64,000 nt of DNA from Arthrobacter sp. SLBN-112 (GCF_030944625.1 NZ_JAUSXY010000001.1:2666001-2730000), one strand, 5' to 3'. Shown: positions 8,542-19,817, counted from the stretch's first letter. The notes: generated by a model from the sequence alone, not told the origin. A program made the numbers and translations.

Positions 8542-9960
8542 CTAGGCGTAAGCCGAGGCGAGCCGGCGGTACCGGGCCAGCACACCGGCGTCGTCCGTTG
8601 CCCCGGGGAGGTCGACGGCGTCCGACGCCCACGCGGGGAAATGTCCGGTGAGTGCCGCGGCGGCCTGGCGGGCCGCTCCATCCGCGACATACTCGCCCGG
8701 CCGGGGAACCGTGACGCGGGTTCCCAGCAGGCGCGCTGCGACGTCCTGCACGGCGTCGGACTGGGCGCCGCCGCCCACCAGGAGGATCCGCCGGGCGGCC
8801 ACGCCCTGGTCCTGGAGCGCTGCCAGGCCGTCGGCCAGGGAACAGACCACGCCTTCGACGGCGGCACGTGCCAGGTTGGCGGGGGTGTAGTTGGCCCGCG
8901 TGATGCCATGCAGGGAGCCGGTGGCGTCCGGCAGGTTGGGCGTCCGCTCCCCGTCGAAGTACGGGACCAGGGTCAGCCCTCCGGCGCCCGGTTCAGCGGA
9001 CAGTGCCAGCCTGTTGAACTCTGCCAGGTCCACTCCCAGCAGGGCGGCCGTGGCATCGAAAACCCGCGCGGCGTTCAATGTGCACACCAGCGGAAGGTAG
9101 TGCCCGGCAGCGTCGGCGAAGCCCGCCACCAGCCCCGATGCATCTGCCGCAGGCGTGTCCGAAATGGCAAAGACGGTGCCGGAGGTGCCCAAGGACATGA
9201 CGACGTCGCCCAGTTCCGCTCCGGCGCCGAGCGCAGCCGCCGCGTTGTCCCCGGCACCTGCGGCGAGCATGCTGCCTGCGGGGGTCCGGCCCGCCGGCTC
9301 CAGCGGGCCGAGGACCTTGGGGAGGGCCGGGACATGTCCCAGCGCGGCTGCCAGGACGTCCGGCAGGTACCTGCCCTCCGCCGTCGAGTAGTACCCGGTG
9401 CCGGAGGCATCCGAGCGGTCCGTTGCCAGCGCCGCCAGGCCTTCCCCGCCGCTGCCCGGGCCAAAGCCGGCGAGCCGCCAGGTCAGCCAGTCGTGCGGGA
9501 GGCACACGGCAGCCACCTTTGCGGCGTTGTCCGGTTCGTTCTCCGCCAGCCAGCGCAGCTTGGTTATGGTCAGCGAGGCCACCGGGACGGTGCCCGTGGC
9601 GCCGGCCCAGTACCGGGCGCCGGCCACGGGGTCCCCGCCGCCGGCGCCGTTGATGAGCTCAGCAGCCGCCCCGGCGCTGCGGGTGTCGTTCCACAGCAAT
9701 GCAGGGCGGACAACCGCGCCGTCTGCGTCGAGGCACACCATGCCGTGCTGCTGGCCGCCGACGGAGATGGCGGCCACGTCATCCAGGCCGCCCGCTTCGG
9801 CAATCGCCTTCTGCAGCGCCGTCCACCAGTGGTCCGGATGGACCTCGGTGCCGTCGGGATGGCCGGCGCGGCCTTGGCGGACCAGCGCGCCGGTGTCCGC
9901 GTCGCGGACCACTACTTTGCAGGACTGGGTGGAACTGTCGATCCCTGCGACGAGTGCCAT
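8542..9960 (-). CDS. xylB: xylulokinase
   Basis: 472 aa, FGGY carbohydrate-kinase family. It phosphorylates D-xylulose to xylulose 5-phosphate for the pentose phosphate pathway. Visible motifs are the N-terminal phosphate loop [10 protein letters not shown], the V-G-G-Q-Q-H-G-M substrate segment, the catalytic Asp in G-A-G-D-N-A-A near the middle, and [10 protein letters not shown] in the second ATPase lobe. It follows xylA with a 3-nt gap and must be co-transcribed with it. Regulation is presumably by the divergent ROK repressor. Confidence 0.93.
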   Translation of the reverse strand: MALVAGIDSSTQSCKVVVRDADTGALVRQGRAGHPDGTEVHPDHWWTALQKAIAEAGGLDDVAAISVGGQQHGMVCLDADGAVVRPALLWNDTRSAGAAAELINGAGGGDPVAGARYWAGATGTVPVASLTITKLRWLAENEPDNAAKVAAVCLPHDWLTWRLAGFGPGSGGEGLAALATDRSDASGTGYYSTAEGRYLPDVLAAALGHVPALPKVLGPLEPAGRTPAGSMLAAGAGDNAAAALGAGAELGDVVMSLGTSGTVFAISDTPAADASGLVAGFADAAGHYLPLVCTLNAARVFDATAALLGVDLAEFNRLALSAEPGAGGLTLVPYFDGERTPNLPDATGSLHGITRANYTPANLARAAVEGVVCSLADGLAALQDQGVAARRILLVGGGAQSDAVQDVAARLLGTRVTVPRPGEYVADGAARQAAAALTGHFPAWASDAVDLPGATDDAGVLARYRRLASAYA

Positions 9961-9963
9961 GGC

Positions 9964-11151
9964 CTACCGGGCGCCCAGGAGGTGTTCGATGGCGAGCTGG
10001 TTGAGGCGGACGAACGCGAAGGAGCGCTCGGCGACCTTGTCGGCGTCGAAGTCCTCGAAGGAGGCGGCGTCAGCGAGCAGGTCCGCGGTGCTTTCGCCGG
10101 CCTTGAGCGTGGGTTCGCCGAGTTCGAAGACGCCGGAGGCCTTGAGGGCTTCCTGGACGTCCGGGTTGGCGCGGAAGGCCAGGGCGCGTTCCTTGAGCAG
10201 GAGGTACATGGACATGTTGGCCTTCGCGGATTCCCAGACGCCGTCGTAGCCGTCGGTGCGGGAGGGCTTGTAGTCGAAGTGGCGCGGGCCGTCGTACTTC
10301 GGGCCGCCGCCCGGGAAGCCGTTTTCGAGCAGGTCCACGGTGAAGAAGGCGCTGGTGAGGTCGCCGTGGCCGAAGACGAGGTCCTGGTCGTACTTGATGC
10401 CGCGCTGTCCGTTGAGGTCGATGTGGAAGAGCTTGCCGGCCCAGAGCGCCTGGGCGATGCCGTGGGTGAAGTTCAGCCCGGCCATCTGCTCGTGGCCGGT
10501 CTCCGGGTTCAGGCCCACGATGTCTCCGTGTTCCAGCTGGGCGATGAAGGCCAGGCCGTGGCCTACGGTGGGCAGGAAGATGTCGCCGCGGGGTTCGTTG
10601 GGCTTTGGCTCCAGGGCGATGCGCAGGTTGTAGCCCTTGTCCTTGATGTAGCCCGCTGCCGTGTCCACGCCTTCCTTCATCCGGTCCAGGGCGGCGGCGA
10701 GGTCCTTGGACCCGTCGTATTCGCTGCCTTCCCGGCCGCCCCACATGACGAAGGTCTCGGCGCCGAACTCGGCGGCGAGGTCGATGTTGCGCAGGACCTT
10801 TGACAGGGCGAAGCGGCGGATGGAACGGTCGTTGGAGGTGAAGCCGCCGTCCTTGAAGACCGGGTGGCTGAACAGGTTGGTGGTGACCATCGGAACCTTC
10901 AGCCCGGTTTCCGCCAGGGCTGCGCGGAAGTTCTTCAGGATCAGCTCCCGCTCAGAAGCCGTAGCATCGAAGGGAATGAGGTCGTTGTCGTGGAAGGTGA
11001 TGCCGTAGGCGCCCAGTTCGCTGAGCCGGTGGACTGCTTCCACCGGATCGAGGGCGGCACGGGTGGCCACGCCGAACGGGTCGGCGCCGGTCCAGCCCAC
11101 GGTCCACAGGCCGAAAGTGAATTTGTCAGCGGGGGTGGGGGAAAGAGTCAT
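9964..11151 (-). CDS. xylA: xylose isomerase
   Basis: 395 aa, the length of the short actinobacterial class I enzyme. It converts D-xylose to D-xylulose with two divalent metals in a TIM barrel. Visible residues include the catalytic His region [13 protein letters not shown], the G-G-R-E-G segment, the metal ligands in L-E-P-K-P-N-E-P, and the H-I-D-L-N-G-Q and [10 protein letters not shown] segments. AAGGAC precedes the ATG by a short spacer. It is the first gene of xylAB. A 19-bp palindrome lies about 45 bp upstream, between it and the divergent repressor. Confidence 0.96.
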   Translation of the reverse strand: MTLSPTPADKFTFGLWTVGWTGADPFGVATRAALDPVEAVHRLSELGAYGITFHDNDLIPFDATASERELILKNFRAALAETGLKVPMVTTNLFSHPVFKDGGFTSNDRSIRRFALSKVLRNIDLAAEFGAETFVMWGGREGSEYDGSKDLAAALDRMKEGVDTAAGYIKDKGYNLRIALEPKPNEPRGDIFLPTVGHGLAFIAQLEHGDIVGLNPETGHEQMAGLNFTHGIAQALWAGKLFHIDLNGQRGIKYDQDLVFGHGDLTSAFFTVDLLENGFPGGGPKYDGPRHFDYKPSRTDGYDGVWESAKANMSMYLLLKERALAFRANPDVQEALKASGVFELGEPTLKAGESTADLLADAASFEDFDADKVAERSFAFVRLNQLAIEHLLGAR

Positions 11152-11194
11152 GATGCGTCCTTGCGATCGTGTGCTCCGCGGGTTTGCGAAGCTT

Positions 11195-11213
11195 TAGTTC
11201 ATTGCTTGAACTA
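11195..11213. promoter_or_regulatory. putative XylR (ROK) operator
   Basis: TAGTTCA-TTGCT-TGAACTA: perfect 7-bp arms around a 5-bp spacer, placed in the 148-bp gap between divergent xylA and the ROK regulator. Position and symmetry fit the binding site of that repressor. It is AT-rich compared with its surroundings. Confidence 0.6.
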
Positions 11214-11299
11214 TATGAGGGGACGTAGGGTGGGGTCAAGGGTCCGGCGAGCCTCATGGCGGTGGGCCCGGACCTGTGGGCTGACTGAGGAGCGTTGTA

Positions 11300-12523
11300 A
11301 TGGTGATGCCTGCGCCTGTGGTGGCGGGACCTGGGGGGACGACTCCTGGAAGCGTGGGGGATGTCCGGCGCAGCAACCTTGCCCTGGTCCTTGGGGCCAT
11401 CGCCGAGTTCCCTTTTGGGGTCCATCCCAGCCGTGCCCAACTGGCCGCCGTGACCGGCCTGACGAAAGCATCTGTCTCCAGCCTGGTGCTGGATCTCCTG
11501 GACGCCGGCATCGTCCGCGAAATCGGCTTGAACCCGCAGGGGCGGGGCCGGCCGGGTGTCGGGCTGGAACTCAACCCGGGCCGGGCGGTCATGGGGATGG
11601 AGATCAATGTGGACTACATTTCCGCGGCAGTTGTTGACCTGTCCGGCGCCGTGCTGGTCCGGGAGGTGCAGGAGCGGGACAACCGCAACAGCATGGACGG
11701 GCCCGTCATGGCTGCGCTCGCCGTCCTGGCCGCCAGGGTCCGGAGCGCGGCGGGGGAGCAGGGAGTTGAAGTCCTCGGTGGCGGACTGGCCGTGCCCGGG
11801 CTGGTGGATCCTGCCGCGGCGCGGGTGGTCACGGCGCCCAACCTGGGATGGGCCAACGTAGAGCTGGACCTTGGTGCCGTGCTTCCCGAAGCGCCGCTCG
11901 GAGTTGCACTCTTCAACGAAGCCAACGCCGCCGCCCTGGCCGAGCTGCGGCACCGGCCGGAAGGAGCCTCGGATTTCCTCTTTGTCTCCGGCGAGGTGGG
12001 GGTAGGTGGCGGCCTGGTGATCGGGTCCGAACTCTTCACGGGCCCTGGTGGCCATGCCGGCGAAGTGGGGCATATCGTGGTGGAGCCCGACGGCGGCCGA
12101 TGCTCGTGCGGCGGGACCGGGTGCCTGGAAACCGTGGCAGGCCAGGATGCCATCTTCGATGCTGCCGGGATCGGATCCGGCAGTTCACGCTCGGCCTCCA
12201 TGTCCGCTCTCCTGCAGGCGCTTGACGCCGGGCGGCCGGGGGCGCTGGCCGCCGTCGAGCGCGCGGCGCGCTGCCTGGGCATAGCGCTCGCCTCGACGGC
12301 ACGGGTGGTCAATATTTACTCTGTCGTACTCGGAGGCCACTTCGCTGTCCTGGAACCGTGGCTGCGCGGTCCGCTGCTGGACAGCCTGGAGAAGTACGCG
12401 CCGGGCAAGTACGGGTCCGGCCAGGTGTCGGTCTCGGCCGTGGGGGAGTCGGGGGCCCTGCTGGGCGCCGCCGGCAGTGTCATCCGGTCGCTCGTCGAAG
12501 CGCCGCACCGGCTGCAGGCCTAG
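11300..12523 (+). CDS. ROK-family transcriptional regulator (XylR-like)
   Basis: 407 aa from ATG 11300, with GAGGAG 8 nt upstream. An N-terminal winged helix-turn-helix (about residues 20-85, including S-R-A-Q-L-A-A-V-T-G-L-T-K-A-S-V-S-S-L-V-L-D) precedes a ROK sugar-kinase-like domain with the zinc motif C-S-C-G-G-T-G-C-L-E and E-V-G-H-I. Such NagC/XylR-type proteins repress sugar genes until a sugar binds. Divergent placement from xylAB makes xylose the likely inducer. A strong hairpin follows. Confidence 0.88.
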   Translation: MVMPAPVVAGPGGTTPGSVGDVRRSNLALVLGAIAEFPFGVHPSRAQLAAVTGLTKASVSSLVLDLLDAGIVREIGLNPQGRGRPGVGLELNPGRAVMGMEINVDYISAAVVDLSGAVLVREVQERDNRNSMDGPVMAALAVLAARVRSAAGEQGVEVLGGGLAVPGLVDPAAARVVTAPNLGWANVELDLGAVLPEAPLGVALFNEANAAALAELRHRPEGASDFLFVSGEVGVGGGLVIGSELFTGPGGHAGEVGHIVVEPDGGRCSCGGTGCLETVAGQDAIFDAAGIGSGSSRSASMSALLQALDAGRPGALAAVERAARCLGIALASTARVVNIYSVVLGGHFAVLEPWLRGPLLDSLEKYAPGKYGSGQVSVSAVGESGALLGAAGSVIRSLVEAPHRLQA

Positions 12524-12540
12524 CCCGGGTTAAGCAGAAA

Positions 12541-12564
12541 CGCCCCGGTCCGAAGACCGGGGCG
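12541..12564. terminator. hairpin between the ROK gene and tRNA-Arg
   Basis: Ten-bp perfect stem CGCCCCGGTC / GACCGGGGCG with a CGAA tetraloop, preceded by an A-rich run (AGAAA) and followed by TTGAC. It lies between convergent genes and can serve both. Confidence 0.75.
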
Positions 12565-12573
12565 TTGACAGGG

Positions 12574-12646
12574 TGCCCCAGGAGGGAATCGAACCCCCGA
12601 CCGGCGGATTAGAAGGCCGCTGCTCTATCCCCTGAGCTACTGAGGC
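12574..12646 (-). tRNA. tRNA-Arg(TCT)
   Basis: 73-nt cloverleaf. The acceptor stem is GCCTCAG / CTGGGGC with one wobble pair, the anticodon loop is CTTCTAA (anticodon TCT, reading AGA), and the T-arm is GGGGG-TTCGATT-CCCTC-like. The CCA end is not encoded. A minus-strand TAAACT -10 candidate lies about 27 bp upstream of the 5' end. Confidence 0.95.
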
Positions 12647-12852
12647 ATCGGGTTCCGGCCTGTACGCCGGCGCCTGAAAAAGTTTACCTTGCCGGAGGTG
12701 CCGGCGCTGTCATCGAGCACCCACTGCCCCTCCACAGCGGCGCCTGGACCCGTTTTGTCCACATACGCCGGCCCGTCCCTCCTTCCGGCCGCTATCCGGC
12801 GCAATGCTGGTCATGCCTGCAAAGGGCGCCACCATTGAGACAGGACGAAGAG

Positions 12853-13410
12853 ATGAGCGAAACGATCACCATCCGGGGCTTCGTGGCCACCGAGATAACG
12901 AGTTCCACCACGCCCGGGGGAGTGGCCACGGCCTCTTTCCGCGTCGGTTCCACCAGCCGCCGTTTTGACCGGGAATCCAAAACCTGGCAGGACGGGCACA
13001 CCAACTGGTTCACCGTCCAGGGGTACCGCCAACTCGCAGGAACCCTTGGATGCAGCATCAGGAAAGGCCAGCCGGTCATCGTGGTTGGCAAGCTGAAGAT
13101 CCGCACCTGGGAGAAAGACGGGCGCGTCTACCACTCCACCGTCATCGACGCGGACACTGTGGGACATGACCTGTCCCTGGGCTCGGCCAATTTCATCCGG
13201 ACATCCTCACGGCCGGCGCTCTCGCTTGTGGAGCAACCGCCGGCATCCGATCAGGGGCTCCCATCCGGCATGGATCAAGTCCAGGATGAACCGGAGGACC
13301 GGGAGGACGACCATCCGGACGATGAGGACCGTGCCGCGCTCCTGATCCAGGACAGCGACGGTGCCCTGGCCTCACTCGACCTCGAAACAGGGGAACTCGC
13401 AGAAGTCTAG
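12853..13410 (+). CDS. ssb: single-stranded DNA-binding protein (SSB-like)
   Basis: 185 aa from ATG 12853; AGGAC is 6-10 nt upstream, and the codons before it do not match the family. The N-terminal OB fold (about residues 1-115) starts I-T-I-R-G-F-V-A-T and includes the family-like W-F-T-V-Q-G-Y-R and L-K-I-R-T-W-E segments. The C-terminal part is acidic but lacks the D-D-D-I-P-F tip that recruits partner proteins. It is therefore probably a second SSB paralogue rather than the replication SSB. Stand-alone gene. Confidence 0.82.
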   Translation: MSETITIRGFVATEITSSTTPGGVATASFRVGSTSRRFDRESKTWQDGHTNWFTVQGYRQLAGTLGCSIRKGQPVIVVGKLKIRTWEKDGRVYHSTVIDADTVGHDLSLGSANFIRTSSRPALSLVEQPPASDQGLPSGMDQVQDEPEDREDDHPDDEDRAALLIQDSDGALASLDLETGELAEV

Positions 13411-13521
13411 GAACCACGAATCACTGTTCAGCGCTTCCCTTCCAGTCCCGGACGGGCGGAACGGCGGCACCCCCGGCCGCCCACCGCCCGTCCGCCAACA
13501 GGGCCATGGCAGAATGGCACC

Positions 13522-14079
13522 ATGCGGCACACTCCTTTCCACCGGCAGAACACCCGGGCCGGTGCAGCCTTGGCGTGCGCCGTCCTGGCAACACTCTTGA
13601 CAGGGTGCGTTGCCGGTCCGGCATCCAACGAACCAACCATGGACCAGGCCGCCGGCCCCGCGCCCTCAACTGCCGGCCCGGCCACCCAGACACCGTCTGC
13701 CCGGCCCTCGGCTTCTGCAACCCCCGGTGAGGGCAACATCGGTGCCCTGGCGGACACCTCCGGAAGTTCGTCGCCTGCCGCGGATGCCGCAGCCACTGAG
13801 AAGGTGAAACGGACGGTCACAGACTCCCTGACCAAGTTGGCCGCAGCGGCACCAAAACCTGCCACCGGCCAGGTAAGCGACGCTTTGACGGGGGCAGGCA
13901 TCGCCCCCGGAGTGCTCCAGGTCTCGCAAAGCCGCACGCCCACCGGGCTGGAAGCGGACGCCATCGAGGCGGCAGTGCTGCAAGGCAAGGACTGCGTCAT
14001 CGGCCAGGTCCGTGAAGGAGCGGTGACCGTCACGGTCCTGCCCGTCCTCGCCAGCGGGAAGTGCTTCGTCGGGTCCTGA
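13522..14079 (+). CDS. putative lipoprotein of unknown function
   Basis: 185 aa. A basic N-terminus, a hydrophobic stretch and the lipobox L-L-T-G-C (Cys29) indicate a lipid-anchored extracytoplasmic protein. A Ser/Thr/Pro/Ala-rich linker (about 30-75) precedes a compact C-terminal domain of roughly 90 residues containing two cysteines (D-C-V-I-G and K-C-F-V-G) that could form a disulfide. I do not recognise the domain with certainty. No clear SD; CAGAAT lies 6 nt before the ATG, possibly a weak -10 for a leaderless message. Confidence 0.7.
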   Translation: MRHTPFHRQNTRAGAALACAVLATLLTGCVAGPASNEPTMDQAAGPAPSTAGPATQTPSARPSASATPGEGNIGALADTSGSSSPAADAAATEKVKRTVTDSLTKLAAAAPKPATGQVSDALTGAGIAPGVLQVSQSRTPTGLEADAIEAAVLQGKDCVIGQVREGAVTVTVLPVLASGKCFVGS

Positions 14080-14139
14080 TCGAGCCGGAGGACCCCGGCA
14101 AATGTGAGATCTGCCCGCCGACCCACTAGATTTGAGACT

Positions 14140-15822
<1,683 letters not shown>

Positions 15823-15866
15823 CGACTGGGTCGGCGGGACTCCGCCGCGGGAACAACCACGACGTG

Positions 15867-15905
15867 GACATAAGGCCGGCGCCCCCAGGGCGCCGGCCTT
15901 ATGTC
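15867..15905. terminator. bidirectional terminator, ettA/tesB
   Basis: An 18-bp perfect stem (15867-15884 with 15888-15905) around a 3-nt loop, placed between the convergent ettA and tesB stops. Confidence 0.8.
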
Positions 15906-15906
15906 G

Positions 15907-16842
15907 TCACCCCTGATTCTTGTGCGACTCATCCGTGTCGGCGGGGACCCGCACCATGCCCTCCTGGGCCACGGACGCGACGTGCTGGCCTTCCCGGTTG
16001 AAGATCTTGCCGGTGGCCAGTCCGCGGGCACCCTGGGCGCTAGGGGACTCCTGGACATAGAGCAGCCAGTCGTCCACCCGCGCCGGACGGTGCCACCACA
16101 TGGCGTGGTCCAGGCTGGCAACGTTCATCCCGGGCGTGATCCAGCTCAGCCCATGCCTCCGGAGGATTGACTCGAGGAGGGTGTAGTCGCTGGCGTAGGC
16201 CAAGGCTGCACGGTGCAGGTTGGGATTGTCCGGCACGGGCCCGAGGGTCTTCATCCAGACGGCGTTGCGCGCCTCGCGCGGTCCGGTTGCCGAGACGTAC
16301 AGCGCAGGGTCAACGTGCCGGATATCGAAGGGCCGCTCGTATGCCCAATGCCGGGCCACGGGATGGTCAAACTTTCCCAGCAGGTCCGCCGTGCTGGGAA
16401 GCGACTCCGGATCGGGGATCCCCGCCGGCATCACGGAAGAGTGGTCGATCCCCTCGGCTTCGACCTGGAAGGAAGCAATCATGGACAGGATGGGCACCCC
16501 GTCCTGGTACGCGTGGACGCGCCTGGCGGAAAAGGACCTGCCGTCCCGGAGCCGCTCGACACCGAACGTGATGGGCTTGTTGGCGTCGCCGGGCCGCAGG
16601 AAGTACCCGTGCATCGAGTGGACCAACCGATCCGGATCAACGGTCCTGGTCGAGGCGACGAGGGACTGCGCCAGCACCTGGCCGCCGAATACCCGGTGGT
16701 GCGGCTGCCGCTGGGAGGGGCCAAGGAAGATGTCCTCGTCCGTCCGGGCACCTTCAAGATCGCCAAGGTCCAGCAGTTCGATCAGCGATGAGGTGGGATC
16801 GCCACTGGGCGGCGCCAGCAGTCCGGCTTCGGCTTCAGTCAT
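15907..16842 (-). CDS. tesB: acyl-CoA thioesterase II
   Basis: 311 aa, double hot-dog fold. It hydrolyses fatty acyl-CoA to free fatty acid and CoA. Family segments seen are the N-terminal H-H-R-V-F-G-G-Q-V-L-A-Q-S, the central H-S-M-H-G-Y-F-L-R-P-G and D-G-R-S-F-S-A-R-R-V, and the C-terminal S-L-D-H-A-M-W-W-H, which carries the catalytic-triad Asp region. TAGAGT lies 6 nt upstream of the ATG on the minus strand, again a leaderless arrangement. Convergent with ettA and divergent from the following hypothetical gene. Confidence 0.93.
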   Translation of the reverse strand: MTEAEAGLLAPPSGDPTSSLIELLDLGDLEGARTDEDIFLGPSQRQPHHRVFGGQVLAQSLVASTRTVDPDRLVHSMHGYFLRPGDANKPITFGVERLRDGRSFSARRVHAYQDGVPILSMIASFQVEAEGIDHSSVMPAGIPDPESLPSTADLLGKFDHPVARHWAYERPFDIRHVDPALYVSATGPREARNAVWMKTLGPVPDNPNLHRAALAYASDYTLLESILRRHGLSWITPGMNVASLDHAMWWHRPARVDDWLLYVQESPSAQGARGLATGKIFNREGQHVASVAQEGMVRVPADTDESHKNQG

Positions 16843-16906
16843 GGTCCGACTCTAGACGGCGCCCGCGGAACCACTCAACCTGCGCGCAGCCGGTAGTGTT
16901 CTTGGT

Positions 16907-17566
16907 GTGTCTGATCTCCTCACTTCGTCCTTCCGTTTCGCCGACCCCAGGGATCTTGCGGACCTGAAGACGTTCGCCACCCGTGCTAAAGCCATTGACG
17001 ACGGCGCCATCCGGCTCCAGGCCGCCGGTTCCGTCCTGGCGGCCTACGTCTGCGTTTTGCGGCCCCGGCTGCTCGGTGAATCGACCCCCACTATCCTGGG
17101 CCTGCGCACCATGGCGCTGGCGGACCCGTCCGCAACGGACGTCACAGTGCCGTTGGCGGCTGTCCTGGACCGGCTGGCCCGCGCCGGAGAGTCCGACGTC
17201 GAGCTGCCGGTTCCGCCCGCCACCGTCACCGAATCCTGGACCGGGGTTGGCGCCCCGCGGGGCGGATGGGAGCCGCTGGGCCCCATCAGCGATGCCCACC
17301 TGCGGGAGGCCGCCGAAGCCGGCATCGCCGAAGTGGCTGGCATTGTGCCGGACAAGCCCGGCGCCCTGATCGTAAACAACGCCCGGGCTGCCGTGTGGGG
17401 GCGGGAACTGGACCACTCCGGCCTGCCGGCCGGTGCTGCCTTCGCAGCCCTCGCCCTGGGTTTCCTCGCTGAAGGGGACCAGGCGCTCTACCGTGCCGGC
17501 CGATGGTTCCGACTCAGTGGCCCGCGCGGGCACGTCCTGGCACGCACCGGCAGCGGCCTCCTGTAA
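16907..17566 (+). CDS. conserved hypothetical protein
   Basis: 219 aa from GTG 16907; a GTG at 16905 is out of frame. I do not recognise the family. The protein is soluble-looking, rich in Ala and Leu with no signal peptide or membrane helix. The first third is helical (A-K-A-I-D-D-G-A-I-R-L-Q-A-A-G), and the last part looks alpha/beta. TAGTGT ends 7 nt before the start with no SD, so it may be leaderless. Convergent with the globin gene. Confidence 0.65.
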   Translation: MSDLLTSSFRFADPRDLADLKTFATRAKAIDDGAIRLQAAGSVLAAYVCVLRPRLLGESTPTILGLRTMALADPSATDVTVPLAAVLDRLARAGESDVELPVPPATVTESWTGVGAPRGGWEPLGPISDAHLREAAEAGIAEVAGIVPDKPGALIVNNARAAVWGRELDHSGLPAGAAFAALALGFLAEGDQALYRAGRWFRLSGPRGHVLARTGSGLL

Positions 17567-17590
17567 TCCCAGGCCTCTGACGGGCCGGCA

Positions 17591-18070
17591 TCAGGCGTCG
17601 GAGGGGCTGTTCACCATGGACAGCGCCGCCCGCTCCATGTACTCCCACAGGGTTCCCTCATACAACGGCGGCAGGTCCAGGGCGTCCACGGCCGCGCGCA
17701 TGTGGAACAGCCACCGGTCCTTTGCCTCGGGTGTGACTTTGAAGGGCATGTGCCGCATCCGCAGGCGGGGATGCCCCCGCTCCTCACCGTAGGTTGTGGG
17801 CCCGCCCCAGTACTGTTCCAGGAACATCAGGAACCTGCGCTTTGCCGGGGCCAGGTCCTCCTCCGGGTACATCGGCCGCAGCAGCGGATCGGTGGCGACG
17901 CCGTCGTAGAAAACGTCGATGAGCTTCACGAACGTATCGTGGCCACCCACTGCGTCGTAGAAACTGTCGGTGTACGCCGGCTGGCTGAAAGGGTCATTTT
18001 GCATCAGCTGGGGCCGCTGCGGCTGGAGGGGGCCCGGGACACCAGGGCGCGGCTCAATGGGAAGCGTCAT
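17591..18070 (-). CDS. group II truncated haemoglobin (trHbO-type globin)
   Basis: 159 aa from ATG 18070; an internal ATG at 18004 (M-Q-N-D-P-F) would give about 137 aa, closer to the family core. Hallmarks are F-Y-D-A-V-G-G, the Y-W-G-G-P segment, and H-P-R-L-R-M-R-H with the proximal haem-ligand His. trHbO proteins bind oxygen or NO and are often linked to respiration or redox protection. The start lies 1 nt after the MscS stop, so the two genes are likely co-transcribed. Confidence 0.88.
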   Translation of the reverse strand: MTLPIEPRPGVPGPLQPQRPQLMQNDPFSQPAYTDSFYDAVGGHDTFVKLIDVFYDGVATDPLLRPMYPEEDLAPAKRRFLMFLEQYWGGPTTYGEERGHPRLRMRHMPFKVTPEAKDRWLFHMRAAVDALDLPPLYEGTLWEYMERAALSMVNSPSDA

Positions 18071-18071
18071 G

Positions 18072-18755
18072 CTATTCACCGGCTTTCTGGTCGGTCTTCT
18101 TGGTCTCCACATGCGCCGAGGCCTGGTCTGTGGTGCCGTCGTCGGACTCATGCAGCGGCAGGTAACGGCCCTGCGACCGGTTGCCCACGCGCAGGATTTC
18201 ACCATTGCGCAGGTACCAGATGGCGCCGTCGTCAGAGCGGACCCGGGTGATCCGCAGTCCCATGGACTCCACCACGCCCACCACTTCGCTGGTTTCGATG
18301 ACGTCGCCGATGCCGTACTGGTCTTCAATGGTAATGAAGATCCCGGACAGGAAGTCGCGGATCAGTTGCTGGGCGCCGAAGCCGATGGCGACACCCAGGA
18401 TTCCCACGCTGGTCAGCAGGGGAGCGATGTTGATATCCAGGTTCTGCAGGACATACATGCCGGTGATGATGACCACCAGCACTCCCACCACGCTGTTCAG
18501 CAGCGAGCCGATGGTTTCGGCGCGCTGCACCCGCCTCTCATGGTCCAGGGCGCGGATCGCCGGTGCCACCCATTTAAACATGGGCTTCTTGAAGAAATTG
18601 CTTCCGGCAGCGATGCGCCTGGTGATCCGCGAGATGATGAACGTGGCCACGAGCCAGAAGGCCACGCCGATGCCGAGGCTGATCACGATGCCCGGGATGC
18701 TTATGCCATCGGGTTGCGTTGTGGCTGGGGGAATGATCGACAACATACTGACCAT
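18072..18755 (-). CDS. MscS-family mechanosensitive ion channel
   Basis: 227 aa: short for MscS. It has a first membrane helix at about residues 21-43, a second around 84-105, and the conserved pore helix and beta domain running from S-V-G-I-L-G-V-A-I-G-F-G-A-Q through D-F-L-S-G-I-F-I and D-Q-Y-G-I-G-D-V-I. The charged C-terminal tail is cytoplasmic. Such channels release solutes on hypo-osmotic shock. AAGGAG lies about 18-24 nt before this start, so an alternative nearby start is possible. First gene of a pair with the globin. Confidence 0.88.
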   Translation of the reverse strand: MVSMLSIIPPATTQPDGISIPGIVISLGIGVAFWLVATFIISRITRRIAAGSNFFKKPMFKWVAPAIRALDHERRVQRAETIGSLLNSVVGVLVVIITGMYVLQNLDINIAPLLTSVGILGVAIGFGAQQLIRDFLSGIFITIEDQYGIGDVIETSEVVGVVESMGLRITRVRSDDGAIWYLRNGEILRVGNRSQGRYLPLHESDDGTTDQASAHVETKKTDQKAGE

Positions 18756-18821
18756 GGGTGGAAATAGCTCCTTGGGGGATTGCGCTGTTCTCTTTCAACC
18801 CTAGCGCCGTAGCGTGGAGCA

Positions 18822-19817
18822 ATGCGCATTCTCATCCTCGGCGGTACAGCCTTCCTCTCACGGGAAATTGCCAGGCAGGCGATATCCGCCGGACATGGCG
18901 TGACATGCCTGGCCCGGGGCGCAACTGCTGAACCGCCGCCCGGCGCGGCATGGGTGAAGGCCGACCGTTCCAGCGGAGCTGCGGCATATGCCGAGGTGAA
19001 GCGCGAGTGGGACGCCGTGATCGAGGTGGCGCGGGACCCTGAACCTGCCCGCGACGCCCTCGAGGCGCTGGCCGCCCGGTCTGGGCACTGGACCTTCGTT
19101 TCCAGCTGCTCAGCTTACGCGGACCACTCCGTTCCAGGGGCTGCGGAAGATGCTGCCCTCCTTCCGGCGCTTGCCGGGGGCACCCCGTCCGCTCCGGAAA
19201 ACTACGGAGAGTCCAAGGTGGCCATTGAGGCAGCCACCCTTGAGGCGACTGCCGGCAACGCCCATCTGTGCCGGGCCGGCCTGATCAGTGGTCCCGGCGA
19301 CCCCTCCGACCGTTACGGTTACTGGCCTGCCCGCTTCGCCCGGAACCAGGGTCCAGTGCTGGTCCCGGATATTGCCGTCCACCCCACCCAGGCCATTGAT
19401 GTCCGGGACCTGGCTGCCTGGATCCTGGCCGCGGCCGTTCAGGGCACCACCGGTGCCCTGAACGCCTGTGGGGAGCAGGTGTCCTTCGGCGATGTGGTCG
19501 CCGCCTGCCGCGAAACGGCCGGCCACCGTGACGTCCCGGCCACCGCCGCCGAAGAGTGGCTGGTGGCTCAGGGTGTCAACTACTGGTCAGGCCCGGAGTC
19601 CCTGCCGCTCTGGCTCCCGCCGGGGCATGAGGGCTTCATGGCCCGCAGCAACAAGGCCGCCAGGGCCGCAGGCATGGCGCTGCGGCCGTGGCAGGAAACC
19701 GTGGCGGACACCCTGCATGATGAGCGCGCCCGCGGGCTGGACCGGCCCCGCAAGGCCGGCCTTCCGCCCGCGGTGGAGCAGCGGCTCGTCAGCACTCTCC
19801 ACCGGGGCGGTGCCTAG
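18822..19817 (+). CDS. NAD-dependent epimerase/dehydratase-like reductase
   Basis: 331 aa with an extended-SDR Rossmann start R-I-L-I-L-G-G-T-A-F-L-S-R-E-I-A and a Y-G-E-S-K active-site pair at about residues 126-130, preceded by V-S-S-C-S. The substrate domain is short. Relatives act on nucleotide sugars or unknown metabolites. TAGCGT ends 6 nt before the ATG. Its stop overlaps the convergent OsmC stop by 4 nt. Exact role unknown. Confidence 0.78.
   Translation: MRILILGGTAFLSREIARQAISAGHGVTCLARGATAEPPPGAAWVKADRSSGAAAYAEVKREWDAVIEVARDPEPARDALEALAARSGHWTFVSSCSAYADHSVPGAAEDAALLPALAGGTPSAPENYGESKVAIEAATLEATAGNAHLCRAGLISGPGDPSDRYGYWPARFARNQGPVLVPDIAVHPTQAIDVRDLAAWILAAAVQGTTGALNACGEQVSFGDVVAACRETAGHRDVPATAAEEWLVAQGVNYWSGPESLPLWLPPGHEGFMARSNKAARAAGMALRPWQETVADTLHDERARGLDRPRKAGLPPAVEQRLVSTLHRGGA

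Noticed and set aside
8530..10803. Long open frame (757 codons) on the plus strand opposite xylAB
   Set aside because: It is antisense to two clear enzymes. Its translation is Gly/Val/Gln/His-rich without motifs, an effect of high third-position GC in the real genes.
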